NCBI RefSeq assembly: GCF_008642375.1
Contig: NZ_CP029194.1
Span: 2,170,001-2,234,000 of the forward strand
Source: Streptomyces venezuelae
GTDB taxonomy: Bacteria; Actinomycetota; Actinomycetes; Streptomycetales; Streptomycetaceae
Length of the DNA stretch: 64,000 bases
Direction of reading: 5' to 3'
Shown: one piece after another, positions 9,499-17,354 of the stretch
How the letters are laid out: the number at the start of each line of letters is the position of its first letter
How positions within the stretch are numbered: the stretch's first letter is position 1
Position numbers and translations under genes: made by a program
Notes under the pieces: model-generated
What the model was told of the DNA's origin: nothing
Database searches by the model: none
What the model saw: the letters and a program-made list of their open reading frames with translations, nothing else

Positions 9499-10227
9499 TC
9501 AGTGCTCGATGATCTCGCCGTCGCTGAGCTCCAGGACCCGGTCCGCCAGGCCCAGGAGCTGCGGGTCGTGCGTGGCGACCAGGGCCGTGCAGCCCTCGCT
9601 GCGCACCACCGCGCGCAGCAGCTCCATGACGGCGAGCCCGGTCTCCGCGTCGAGCTGGCCGGTCGGCTCGTCGGCGATCAGCAGGGCCGGCTTGTTGGCG
9701 AGGGCACGGGCGATGGCGACCCGCTGCTGCTGGCCTCCGGAGAGCTCGCCGGGCCGCTGGTCGGCGTGGTCGGCGAGGCCCACCAGACCGAGCATCAGGG
9801 CGACCCGCTCCTCGCGCTCCTTCGGGTCGGCCCTGCGCAGCCGCAGCGGTACGCCGACGTTCTCGGCGGCGGAGAGGATCGGGAGGAGCCCGAAGGACTG
9901 GAAGATGAAGCCGATCCGGTCGCGGCGCAGCTCCAGGAGTCCGTTCTCGCCGACCGTGGAGAGGTCGGTGCCGTCGATGACGATCCGGCCCCCGTCGGCG
10001 GTGTCGAGGCCGCCCACGAGGTTGAGCAGGGTCGTCTTGCCGGAGCCCGAGCGGCCCTTCAGGGCGACGAGCTCGCCGCGCGGGATGTCGAAGGTGACCC
10101 CGCGCAGGGCGTGGACGGCGGCCTCGCCCCTGCCGTACGAGCGCCGGAGGTCCTCGACCCGGACCATCGGCGTGCCGGCCGGGTCCTCGGCGACGGCCGT
10201 TCCGGACCGTGTGCTGCTCTCACTCAC
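9499..10227 (-). CDS. ABC transporter ATP-binding protein, MacB/LolD (FtsE-like) class
   Basis: This is a 242-residue ATPase. The Walker A is GRSGSGKTT, followed by the Q-loop region FIFQSFGLLP, the signature LSGGQQQRVAIARAL, Walker B LLIADEPTGQLD and the H-loop ATHDP. The sequence groups with MacB/LolD proteins that power mechanotransmission-type exporters with an FtsX-like permease. No such permease is adjacent: kdpD lies downstream, DUF3710 upstream. Its partner is therefore encoded elsewhere or it acts alone. The start is GTG 10227, preceded by GGAGGGGGAGCGCG. The frame is open further upstream through the terminator hairpin and that part is rejected. Confidence 0.9.
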   Translation of the reverse strand: MSESSTRSGTAVAEDPAGTPMVRVEDLRRSYGRGEAAVHALRGVTFDIPRGELVALKGRSGSGKTTLLNLVGGLDTADGGRIVIDGTDLSTVGENGLLELRRDRIGFIFQSFGLLPILSAAENVGVPLRLRRADPKEREERVALMLGLVGLADHADQRPGELSGGQQQRVAIARALANKPALLIADEPTGQLDAETGLAVMELLRAVVRSEGCTALVATHDPQLLGLADRVLELSDGEIIEH

Positions 10228-10345
10228 CGCGCGCTCCCCCTCCTCGAACACCTGCGCGCCAGTATGGTCCGCCGCCGGGCCCCAGGGCCAGAGCCCACGA
10301 CCGTACGGACAGGGAGAGGGGTGGAGGAAGCGGCGCGAAAACGGC

Positions 10346-10390
10346 CGGTGGGCCGCTTCCCGTACGTCTCGTACGGGAAGCGGCCCACCG
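10346..10390 (-). terminator. Intrinsic terminator after the DUF3710 gene
   Basis: Arms 10346-10365 and 10371-10390 are perfect 20-bp inverted repeats with the 5-base loop GTCTC. The hairpin lies 56 bp past the DUF3710 stop and before the ABC ATPase start, so it should separate the dut operon from the ABC gene. Confidence 0.85.
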
Positions 10391-10446
10391 CTCGTTCGTC
10401 GATGCGCGTCCGCGATCATCGGACCTCGATGGACCTCGATCGCGGC

Positions 10447-11217
10447 TCAGCGGATCTCGGTGACCTCCGGGCCGCGCTGGAGCTGGCCCATGCCGCCGGA
10501 GAAGCGGGAGTTCGCCTGCTCCTCCTGCTGGACACCGTCCGGCACCATCTGCGCGTCGTTCGGCAGCTTGAGGACGATCGGGTCGCGCGGGGCCATCGGG
10601 CCGTCACCGCGGACGACCACGGTGTCCCGCACGATCTGCTCCAGGAGCCCGGCAGCCTCAGGCTGCACCGCGCCCTGCCCGGAGATCACTCCGCGCAGGA
10701 ACCAGCGGGGTCCGTCGACACCCACGAAGCGCACGAGCTGCACGCCGCGGTTGCCGTCCGGCAGCTGGACGGGGACCTGGGCCCGCAGCTCCCAGCCGAG
10801 GGGGCCCTCGACCTCGTCGATCACTCCGCCCTGCTGGACGATGCCCGTGGCGATCTCGTCACGGACCTCGCCCCAGATGCCCTCCTTCTTCGGGGCGGCG
10901 AAGGCCTGGAGCTGCACGGCGCTGTCACGCAGGACGACGGTGGCCGCGACGATCGCGTCGCCCGCCACCTCGACCCGCAGCTCCATGCCCTCGACTCCGG
11001 GCACGAAGATGCCACCGAGGTCGACACGGCCGTCCTCCGGCGTCGTGACCTCGGAGATGTCCCACGGCCCGTCGGGCCGGGGCGCCGGCGGAAGGTTCAC
11101 CCGACGCGGCGCCTCGGCCGAGGCCTCACCGTCGCGGGACCCGACCTCCTCGACGACCTGCTCGGCCTCGCCCGCTGCGTCCTCAGCGGCACCGCTCTTC
11201 TTGCGACGTCCGAACAC
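10447..11217 (-). CDS. DUF3710 domain protein
   Basis: This 256-residue soluble protein is conserved next to dut in actinobacteria. The first 55 residues are charged and probably disordered (VFGRRKKSGAAEDAAGEAEQ). A single globular DUF3710 domain (about 60-235) carries the family pattern DLGGIFVPGVEGMELRVE and PRWFLRGVISGQGA. No catalytic motif is recognised. The start is GTG 11217, one base after the dut stop, with GGAAGGA at the right spacing. It is therefore co-translated with dut, and the conserved pairing hints at a nucleotide-related role, unproven. Confidence 0.88.
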   Translation of the reverse strand: MFGRRKKSGAAEDAAGEAEQVVEEVGSRDGEASAEAPRRVNLPPAPRPDGPWDISEVTTPEDGRVDLGGIFVPGVEGMELRVEVAGDAIVAATVVLRDSAVQLQAFAAPKKEGIWGEVRDEIATGIVQQGGVIDEVEGPLGWELRAQVPVQLPDGNRGVQLVRFVGVDGPRWFLRGVISGQGAVQPEAAGLLEQIVRDTVVVRGDGPMAPRDPIVLKLPNDAQMVPDGVQQEEQANSRFSGGMGQLQRGPEVTEIR

Positions 11218-11218
11218 G

Positions 11219-11731
11219 TCACTGTCCTTCCCGGTCGGATACGACCGAAGCGTATCGATTCCCACCCGTTGCGCCGTCCACGGCGGCATGGCCGCCGGTG
11301 GACCCGAAGCCCCCCTCGGCCCGCGCCGAGCCGGGAAGCTCCGCCACCTCGTGGAAGCGAACCTTCTCGACCTGCTGGACGACCAGTTGGGCAATCCGGT
11401 CGAACCGCTCGAACCGCACGCTCTCGCGCGGGTCGAGATTGACCACGATCACTTTGATCTCTCCACGGTACCCGGCATCCACCGTCCCCGGGGCATTCAC
11501 GAGCGCGACTCCGCAGCGGGCGGCCAGGCCGGAGCGCGGGTGCACGAAGGCCGCGTACCCGTCCGGCAGCGCGATGGAGACCCCGGTGGGCAGCACGGCG
11601 CGCTCCCCGGGGGCGAGGACGGCGGCCTCGGTGGTCACGAGGTCGGCGCCGGCGTCGCCGGGGTGCCCGTAGGCCGGGATCGGCACGTCGGGGTCCACGC
11701 GGCGGATCAGTACGTCGACAGGGTTGCGCAT
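11219..11731 (-). CDS. dut: Deoxyuridine 5'-triphosphate nucleotidohydrolase (dUTPase)
   Basis: This trimeric dUTPase has 170 residues. It hydrolyses dUTP to dUMP and pyrophosphate, keeping uracil out of DNA and feeding thymidylate synthesis. All five family motifs are present in order: GDAGADL (1), PRSGLA (2), GTVDAGYRGEIKV with the catalytic Asp (3), RIAQLVV (4) and the C-terminal Gly-rich arm GFGSTGG (5). ATG 11731 overlaps the stop of the thioesterase-like gene by one base (TGATG). The downstream DUF3710 gene starts one base after its stop, so the three form one operon. Confidence 0.97.
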   Translation of the reverse strand: MRNPVDVLIRRVDPDVPIPAYGHPGDAGADLVTTEAAVLAPGERAVLPTGVSIALPDGYAAFVHPRSGLAARCGVALVNAPGTVDAGYRGEIKVIVVNLDPRESVRFERFDRIAQLVVQQVEKVRFHEVAELPGSARAEGGFGSTGGHAAVDGATGGNRYASVVSDREGQ

Positions 11732-12315
11732 CAGGGGTTCACCTCGAAGGCGCGGGCGCGCCGGACCTGGTCGGGGTCGGACATGGCGGCCTGGATCTCC
11801 TCCGGCCGGCCGTTGTCGATGAAGTGGTCGACCTTGACCTCGACGAAGAGGGCGTCGGCGCGGACGGCGACGGGGCCCTCGGGCCCGCCGATCCGGCCGA
11901 CGGCGGTCGAGAAGATCTTGCGGCCGTGCACGGCGGTGACCGCGGCCTCCAGGTGGAGCACGGTGCCGACCGGGACGGGACGGCGGAAGTCGGTCTCCAG
12001 CCGGCCGGTCACGGCGATGACCCGCAGCAGCCAGTTCAGGGAGCCGAGGGTCTCGTCGAGGGCGGTGGCGAGGACGCCTCCGTGCGCGAGGCCGGGGGCG
12101 CCCTGGTGGTCGGTGGTCACGGTGAACTCGGCAGTGACGGTCACACCCTCGCCGGCCCGGGCCTCCAGGTGCAGGCCGTGGGGCTGCCCGCCGCCGCACC
12201 CGAAGCAGTACTCGTAGTGGGCACCGAGCAGCTCGCCGGGGGCCGGGGCGTCGGGGTGGCGTACCGGCGGTATGGCGTCGGCCGGCGGGGTGAGGGCGGC
12301 AGATGTTGCAGTCAC
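11731..12315 (-). CDS. PaaI-type hot-dog fold thioesterase
   Basis: This is a 194-residue hot-dog protein of the PaaI/4HBT group that probably hydrolyses acyl-CoA or aryl-CoA thioesters. The N-terminal 30 residues are Pro/Ala-rich. A cysteine-containing segment (YEYCFGCGGGQPHGL) precedes the hot-dog fold. The HGGVLATALDETLG helix carries the usual catalytic acidic residue. The start is GTG 12315. The hexamer TAAGGT about 10 bp upstream and the lack of a ribosome site suggest a leaderless message. It heads the thioesterase-dut-DUF3710 operon, divergent from the DUF3093 gene. Confidence 0.87.
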   Translation of the reverse strand: MTATSAALTPPADAIPPVRHPDAPAPGELLGAHYEYCFGCGGGQPHGLHLEARAGEGVTVTAEFTVTTDHQGAPGLAHGGVLATALDETLGSLNWLLRVIAVTGRLETDFRRPVPVGTVLHLEAAVTAVHGRKIFSTAVGRIGGPEGPVAVRADALFVEVKVDHFIDNGRPEEIQAAMSDPDQVRRARAFEVNP

Positions 12316-12373
12316 AGGCGCAGACCTTACCCGCGCGGCCGGGCGCGGGTCGCGCCGTGCCAAGCTTGGACGC

Positions 12374-12940
12374 ATGCAGCCTTCCGTGCCGTCCCCCGCC
12401 CCCTCCTCCGAGCCCTCGGCGGTGCCGTCCGCCGGGACACCCGTCGAGGCGCCCGTCGCGTCGTCCCCGGTGGGGGCCTCGGCGGCGGTCGCGCCACGCT
12501 TCGACGAGCGGCTGACGGCGCCCCGCGCGTGGTGGGTCATCACGGGCCTGCTCGGTCTCTCCGGCGGCCTGGTCATGTTCCCGCTGGGTACGGTCCCGAC
12601 GCTGGGCGGTCTGATCGTGGCGGCGGTGCTCGCCGGCGCCGCGGTCTCCTCGTACGGCTCCGCCCGGATCCGGGTGGTGGCGGGCTCGCTCGTGGCGGGC
12701 GACGCCCGGATCCCGGTCTCGGCGCTCGGGGCGGCCGAGGTGCTGGACGAGGAGGAGGCGCGCGCCTGGCGCACCTACAAGGCGGACCCGCGCGCCTTCA
12801 TGCTGATGCGCAGCTATGTGCCGCGGGCGGTACGGGTCGAGATCACCGACCCGACGGACCCGACGCCGTATGCGTACCTGTCGAGCCGTGAGCCGGAGGC
12901 CCTGGTGGCCGCCCTGGACGCCGTGCGCGCCGAGGCCTGA
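12374..12940 (+). CDS. DUF3093 family membrane protein
   Basis: This 188-residue protein has a Pro/Ser/Ala-rich N-terminal tail (1-40) and then two close membrane segments (about 52-100; WWVITGLLGLSGGLVMFPLG and the next hydrophobic run). A cytosolic domain follows with the conserved DARIPVSALGAAEVLDEEEA and SYVPRAVRVEITDPTDPTPY patterns of DUF3093. The function is unknown. It is convergent with the EcsC-like gene, with a shared hairpin after the stop. It corresponds to Rv2698 next to dut in mycobacteria. Confidence 0.88.
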   Translation: MQPSVPSPAPSSEPSAVPSAGTPVEAPVASSPVGASAAVAPRFDERLTAPRAWWVITGLLGLSGGLVMFPLGTVPTLGGLIVAAVLAGAAVSSYGSARIRVVAGSLVAGDARIPVSALGAAEVLDEEEARAWRTYKADPRAFMLMRSYVPRAVRVEITDPTDPTPYAYLSSREPEALVAALDAVRAEA

Positions 12941-12955
12941 TCCCGGCACCGCGAT

Positions 12956-12981
12956 CCGGGCCGGGCTCCCGTCCGGCCCGG
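12956..12981. terminator. Hairpin between convergent DUF3093 and EcsC-like genes
   Basis: Perfect 9-bp arms CCGGGCCGG (12956-12964) and CCGGCCCGG (12973-12981) flank an 8-base loop, midway between stops at 12940 (+) and 13022 (-). Confidence 0.6.
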
Positions 12982-13021
12982 CCGTGAGCCCTGATCCGGC
13001 CTGATCGACAAGGCACTCTCC

Positions 13022-14113
13022 CTAGAAGCCGAGCTCCTTCGGGTTCTCGGGCTGCTCCAGCGGGGGCAGGTCCCCGAGGACGTCCCAGGGGACCTGGCGG
13101 GCGCGCAGGTCCTTGCGGATGTGTGCGGCGAGCTTCTTGGTGTCGCGCCGGTTCATGACCGCGCCGACGGCGGCGCCGACCATGAAGGGTGTGAGGTTCG
13201 GCAGGTTGCGCACCATGCGCTTCATGATCTGCTGGCGCAGCTCGCGTTTGAGCTGCCCGCCGAGCGCCGCGTTGACCGTGGTGGGCTTGGAGGGGTCGAT
13301 GCCCCGTTCCTCGGCCCAGGAGGTCAGGTAGGCCATCGAACGCTGGGTGAGCCGGCCCTGCGGGCGCAGTCCGTACACCTCGTGCAGTTCGGCGATGAGT
13401 TTGAGTTCGACGGCGGCGACGCCGGTGATCTCGGCCGCCAGTTCGGCCGGCATGGCCGGCGGTACGGGCAGCATGGCGGCGGCGCCGATGCCGGCACCGA
13501 CGGTCGAGCTCGCGTTCGCCGCGCCCAGGACGAGCTTGTCGGCGATCGCCTCGGGACCGAGCCCGGGGAACTGTCTTTGCAGGGTCGCCAGGTCGCGGAC
13601 CGGGATCCGCGGGGCGAGGTCGATCAGCCGGTCGGCCAGATGGCCGATGCCGGCCTTGGCGCTGTCGCCGCCGCGCTTCACGCCGTCCTTGACGCTGCGC
13701 GCGACGCCGCGCCGGACGGCTTCGATCCGGTCGGAATCAATCTTGATCTTGTCGAGTCGGGCCCGCGTCGGGTTGGCCAGCCGCCTGACGGCGTCCAGTC
13801 GCCCGTTGCGCGCTTCGCCCCGGTCACCCTCGGTCCGCTCCGCGGGGAGCGGCGCCGCGTCCGGCCCGGCGCCCTGACCGGGGCCCGGCTCGACGCGCAC
13901 ACCCGTTATCGCCTCGATGTCCGCGACGACCGCTTCGAGCGAGGCCGAAGGGCCCCGCTCGTCGTCACGTGCGCCGAGGGAGGGCAGGGGGGCGGCCTGC
14001 TCGGCGTCAGGGGCCTCCAGGGCACCCTCTGCCGGGCTCGTGCCGCCCTTGTGCGTCAGCGGGCTCCCAGGGAGCCGCAGACGCCGCTTCCGGGACGGTG
14101 TCTCGCCTGCCAC
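13022..14113 (-). CDS. EcsC-like domain protein of unknown function
   Basis: This is a 363-residue protein. Residues 1-120 are low-complexity and charged. The C-terminal 220 residues resemble the EcsC family: a short Gly/Ala-rich amphipathic stretch (STVGAGIGAAAMLPVPPAMP), a helical segment EITGVAAVELKLIAELHEVYG, and a second Gly-rich hydrophobic run (TPFMVGAAVGAVMNRRD). EcsC proteins are peripheral or membrane-associated and poorly understood. The gene starts at ATG 14113 and stands 12 bp before the DUF4193 gene's stop, so the two are probably co-transcribed from upstream of 14422. Confidence 0.75.
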   Translation of the reverse strand: MAGETPSRKRRLRLPGSPLTHKGGTSPAEGALEAPDAEQAAPLPSLGARDDERGPSASLEAVVADIEAITGVRVEPGPGQGAGPDAAPLPAERTEGDRGEARNGRLDAVRRLANPTRARLDKIKIDSDRIEAVRRGVARSVKDGVKRGGDSAKAGIGHLADRLIDLAPRIPVRDLATLQRQFPGLGPEAIADKLVLGAANASSTVGAGIGAAAMLPVPPAMPAELAAEITGVAAVELKLIAELHEVYGLRPQGRLTQRSMAYLTSWAEERGIDPSKPTTVNAALGGQLKRELRQQIMKRMVRNLPNLTPFMVGAAVGAVMNRRDTKKLAAHIRKDLRARQVPWDVLGDLPPLEQPENPKELGF

Positions 14114-14125
14114 GGCCGAGCGGTC

Positions 14126-14422
14126 TCAGTCGCAGTCGCGGCAGATCGGCTGGCCGTTCTTCTCCCGCGCCAGCTGGCTGCGGTGGTGCACGAGGAAGCA
14201 GCTCATGCACGTGAACTCGTCGGCCTGCTTCGGCAGGACCCGGACGGCCAGCTCCTCGTTCGAGAGGTCGGCGCCGGGCAGCTCCAGGCCTTCGGCGGCC
14301 TCGAACTCGTCGACATCGACCGTCGAGGTCGACTTGTCGTTCCGGCGGGCCTTCAGTTCTTCAAGGCTGTCCGAGTCGACGTCGTCGTCGGTCTTGCGTG
14401 GGGTGTCGTAATCCGTTGCCAT
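14126..14422 (-). CDS. DUF4193 family small zinc-ribbon-like protein
   Basis: This 98-residue acidic protein is conserved throughout actinobacteria. The N-terminal half is highly charged (MATDYDTPRKTDDDVDSDS). The C-terminal 25 residues contain two CxxC pairs (FTCMSC and ICRDCD) that should bind zinc. RbpA-like or transcription-related roles have been suggested for such small ribbons, but none is shown here. The start is ATG 14422 with a GGGGGAGAGCGAC ribosome site. A longer in-frame opening is rejected. Confidence 0.88.
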   Translation of the reverse strand: MATDYDTPRKTDDDVDSDSLEELKARRNDKSTSTVDVDEFEAAEGLELPGADLSNEELAVRVLPKQADEFTCMSCFLVHHRSQLAREKNGQPICRDCD

Positions 14423-14817
14423 GTCGCTCTCCCCCTCTGGGTAGTTGCGGTGTCTCCAGCGCACGTAACGCGTGAGAGGTCGGACTTGTGCCCGACCTGA
14501 GGCGGAGATTTTGCCTCACATCAAGGTCTGTTACTCAATCGACACCCGTCGCGCGCTCTCACGAGTGATCGGCTTCGGGTGGCGAACCGGACCGTACACG
14601 GTCCTCCGGGCGCCCTTCACAGGCGCCACCCCGTGTACTTCCCGTCATTCCGGGCCCCGGAAACCCGGACTTTTCCTGGTTTTCCGAGGGATTTCTCGGT
14701 CACGGAGAGTGGAGGTCCGGACACCCTCTCCTGTGATCGATCACACATGAGCGTCTCAGAATCGGGGCCCGGGAATTCCGCGCAAAGCGAACGGAACCGG
14801 TCGGCTCGTGCAGTGTG
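14423..14817. other. 395-bp intergenic region upstream of DUF4193 gene, past cutS
   Basis: No gene is supported here. It must contain the DUF4193 promoter. Visible structure includes a 7-bp inverted repeat AGGTCGG/CCGACCT (14477-14483 and 14492-14498) in the probable DUF4193 leader and a CRP-like palindrome at 14732-14745. No clear terminator follows cutS. Confidence 0.6.
14732..14745. promoter_or_regulatory. CRP-like palindrome TGTGATCGATCACA
   Basis: This is a perfect 14-bp palindrome that fits the TGTGA-N4-TCACA shape of CRP/FNR-family operators; the streptomycete Crp motif is GTG-N6-GNCAC-like. It lies 72 bp past the cutS stop and about 310 bp upstream of the DUF4193 start. Binding is not shown. 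Confidence 0.35.
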
Positions 14818-16056
14818 TCAGATCGGCAGAGTGACGCGCATCACGAGACCGCCTCCCTCGCGGGGCTCCGCGATGATACGGCCGCCGTGGGCGCGAGCCA
14901 CGGACCGGGCGATCGACAGGCCGAGACCGACCCCCTTGTCGCTGCCGGTGCGCTCCTGCCGGAGCCGCCGGAACGGCTCGAAGAGGTTGTCGATCTCGTA
15001 CGCGGGGACCACCGGTCCTGTGTTCGAGACGATCAGGAAGGCCTGTCCGTGCTCGGTCTCGGTGGTGACCTCGACCCAGCCTCCTTCCGGCACGTTGTAC
15101 CGCACGGCGTTCTGGAGCAGGTTCAGCGCGATCCGCTCCAGCAGGACGCCGTTGCCCTGGACGACGGCGGGCTCGCGCTCGCCCCGGATCTCCACGCCCT
15201 TGGCCACGGCCTCGGCGTGCGTCTGGTCGATCGCCCGGGAGGCGACCTCCGCGAGGTCGACGGCCTTGCGCTCGATGATCTGGTTGTCGCTCCGGGCGAG
15301 CAGCAGCAGGCCCTCCACGAGCTGCTCGCTGCGCTCGTTGGTGGCGAGCAGGGTCTTGCCGAGCTGCTGGAGCTCCACGGGTGCCCCGGGGTCCGAGAGG
15401 TGGACCTCCAGGAGCGTGCGGTTGATCGCGAGCGGGGTGCGCAGCTCGTGCGAGGCGTTCGCGACGAAGCGCTGCTGGGCGGTGAAGGCCCGCTCCAGGC
15501 GCTCCAGCATCTCGTCGAAGGTGTCGGCGAGCTCCTTGAGCTCGTCGTCGGGGCCGTCCAGCTCGATCCGGCGGGCCAGGTCGGAACCGGCCACCTGGCG
15601 GGCGGTGCGGGTGATCCGGCCCAGCGGGGAGAGCACCCGGCCCGCCATGGCGTAGCCGAAGGCGAAGGCGATGATGCTCAGGCCGAGCAGGGCGAAGAGC
15701 GAGCGGCGCAGGAGGTCGTCGAGCGCCAGGTCGGTCTGGTGCCGCAGGCAGACCGAGACGGCGTCGTTGAACTGCTGGCCGGTTCCCTGGACGGGCAGGT
15801 CGCACCAGGAGGTGGTGGGCTGCACCTTCCCCTCGACGATCTCGAACGGCAGCTTGGCCGCGCTCTCCCCCAGCGTCTGCGCCGTGAAGAGGTAGATGAT
15901 CGAGAGCAGCAGGATGCCGGCGATCAGGAACATCCCGCCGTACAGCAGCGTGAGCCGTATCCGGATGGTCGGGCGCAGCAGCGGCCGGACGGGGTCCCGG
16001 GGGTCCCAGGTCGGTTTCGGCGGCGCCTGGGGGTGCGGCGCGGAGGTCGTGGGCAT
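14818..16056 (-). CDS. cutS: CutS, sensor histidine kinase
   Basis: This 412-residue membrane kinase is the partner of CutR. Transmembrane helices lie at about 36-58 and 118-138. The extracellular loop between them carries two cysteines, Cys85 and Cys103, which are reported to be near-invariant in CutS and proposed to read the redox state of the secretion environment. A HAMP domain follows (about 139-190), then a HisKA with His203 (NASHELRTPLA) and a HATPase with DNLFEPFRRL and GVGLGLSIAR. CutRS affects secretion stress and antibiotic output in Streptomyces. The start is ATG 16056, 5 bp after the cutR stop. Confidence 0.93.
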   Translation of the reverse strand: MPTTSAPHPQAPPKPTWDPRDPVRPLLRPTIRIRLTLLYGGMFLIAGILLLSIIYLFTAQTLGESAAKLPFEIVEGKVQPTTSWCDLPVQGTGQQFNDAVSVCLRHQTDLALDDLLRRSLFALLGLSIIAFAFGYAMAGRVLSPLGRITRTARQVAGSDLARRIELDGPDDELKELADTFDEMLERLERAFTAQQRFVANASHELRTPLAINRTLLEVHLSDPGAPVELQQLGKTLLATNERSEQLVEGLLLLARSDNQIIERKAVDLAEVASRAIDQTHAEAVAKGVEIRGEREPAVVQGNGVLLERIALNLLQNAVRYNVPEGGWVEVTTETEHGQAFLIVSNTGPVVPAYEIDNLFEPFRRLRQERTGSDKGVGLGLSIARSVARAHGGRIIAEPREGGGLVMRVTLPI

Positions 16057-16061
16057 CGGGG

Positions 16062-16715
16062 TCAGATCCGGTACCCGGAGCCGGGCACGGTGACGATGAC
16101 CGGGGGCTCGCCGAGCTTGCGGCGCAGGGTCATGACAGTGACGCGCACGACGTTGGTGAACGGGTCGGTGTTCTCGTCCCAGGCCTTCTCCAGGAGCTGC
16201 TCGGCCGAGACGACGGCGCCCTCGCTGCGCATGAGGACCTCCAGGACGGCGAACTCCTTCGGCGCGAGCTGGACCTCCTTGCCCTCGCGGAAGACCTCGC
16301 GGCGGTTCGGGTCGAGCTTGATGCCGGCGCGCTCCAGGACGGGCGGGAGCGGCACCGTGGTGCGCCGGCCGAGCGCGCGGACGCGGGCGGTGAGCTCGGT
16401 GAAGGCGAAGGGCTTGGGCAGGTAGTCGTCCGCGCCGAGCTCCAGGCCCTCGACGCGGTCGCTGACGTCCCCGGACGCGGTGAGCATCAGCACGCGCGTG
16501 GGCATGCCGAGCTCGACGATCTTGCGGCAGACGTCGTCGCCGTGGACGAGCGGGAGGTCGCGGTCGAGGACGACGACGTCGTAGTCGTTCACCCCGACGC
16601 GCTCCAGGGCCGCGGCGCCGTCGTACACGACGTCGACGGCCATGGCCTCCCGGCGCAGTCCGGTGGCCACCGCATCGGCGAGCAGCTGCTCGTCCTCGAC
16701 GACGAGTACGCGCAC
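16062..16715 (-). CDS. cutR: CutR, OmpR-family response regulator
   Basis: This 217-residue regulator starts at GTG 16715 (VRVLVVEDEQLLADAVATG) behind the ribosome site GGAAGGA. The receiver domain has VVEDE, Asp51 (VVVLDRDLPLVHGDD) and the conserved KPF lysine. The winged-helix domain ends PGSGYRI. It is expected to be phosphorylated by CutS, encoded immediately downstream. A much longer open frame upstream crosses the intergenic region and is not coding. Two direct repeats in its promoter are listed separately. Confidence 0.94.
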   Translation of the reverse strand: MRVLVVEDEQLLADAVATGLRREAMAVDVVYDGAAALERVGVNDYDVVVLDRDLPLVHGDDVCRKIVELGMPTRVLMLTASGDVSDRVEGLELGADDYLPKPFAFTELTARVRALGRRTTVPLPPVLERAGIKLDPNRREVFREGKEVQLAPKEFAVLEVLMRSEGAVVSAEQLLEKAWDENTDPFTNVVRVTVMTLRRKLGEPPVIVTVPGSGYRI

Positions 16716-17098
16716 GTCGTAGTCCTTCCCTTGAGCCGCGGTCCGAAGGGGGACCGGCTGAAAACCTGAGCACTGACTGTGCGTGTCCATCCTGCCCCGA
16801 ACGCGCGTAAACCGGCTGTAAGACGGATGTGCGGGGCTCGGGGCGCGGGGGTGGTGGGGCGGGGGCGCGCGGCGGGCGCGAGCCCCTCCGTCAGCGGCTC
16901 GCGAAGAATTCACCTGATTCACGGGCCAGTTGAGGTTTCTGTGAGGAAGGGGGTGGGGAGGACGACTGCACACCCCGTGATCACGCCCTGTATGTGGCGC
17001 GCCACCTACCGCCTTCTGTCCCCCAGAGGCAGCAGTGTGTGATCCACCCACCCTCGGCACACCCCCGTGCCACCGGACCCACGACGAGGGGGCGCACG
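16716..17098. other. 383-bp divergent promoter region cutR / small gene
   Basis: No gene is supported. The region contains the cutRS promoter and that of the 57-residue gene. The decamer CCGGCTG(A/T)AA occurs twice in the same orientation at about 16754 and 16812, 58 bp apart, both upstream of cutR. A G-rich run lies near 16844-16865. Around 16905-16945 the DNA is relatively AT-rich, a plausible promoter segment for the rightward gene. Confidence 0.5.
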
Positions 17099-17272
17099 AT
17101 GGACGCTTTCACCGCAGGACTGCTGCACCGGATCAGGGCCACGCAGACCGACCTCACGCGCGCTCGTGAGACGGGCGACGACTTCCTCGCGGATGTCGAG
17201 CAGGCCGAGCTTGACGACCTGCACCGCCTGGCCGCCGAGCACGGCGTGGAGGTCGCCTCGCCGGGCCACTGA
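17099..17272 (+). CDS. Small conserved-looking protein of 57 residues, function unknown
   Basis: A 57-residue acidic helical protein (MDAFTAGLLHRIRATQTDLT...). ATG 17099 is preceded by GAGGGGGCGCACG, a good ribosome site. The frame shows normal streptomycete third-position GC, and a perfect terminator hairpin follows 10 bp after the stop. All of this supports a real gene. The Leu/Ala/Asp/Glu pattern suggests a short coiled or two-helix protein. No domain is recognised. Confidence 0.7.
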   Translation: MDAFTAGLLHRIRATQTDLTRARETGDDFLADVEQAELDDLHRLAAEHGVEVASPGH

Positions 17273-17282
17273 CCGGCCTCAC

Positions 17283-17327
17283 ACGCGCGAGGGCCCGGAG
17301 CCGTAGCGGCTCCGGGCCCTCGCGCGT
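17283..17327. terminator. Strong bidirectional terminator hairpin
   Basis: Arms 17283-17303 and 17307-17327 are perfect 21-bp inverted repeats with a 3-base loop (TAG). It lies between the small gene (stop 17272) and the convergent inositol monophosphatase gene (stop 17355). Confidence 0.85.
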
Positions 17328-17354
17328 CCGGCCTCGCGGGAGACCCGGAATCCG

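Noticed and set aside
16844..16865. G-quadruplex in the cutR upstream region
   Set aside because: One of the four G runs is only two bases, so the motif is incomplete, unlike the one at 61132-61154.
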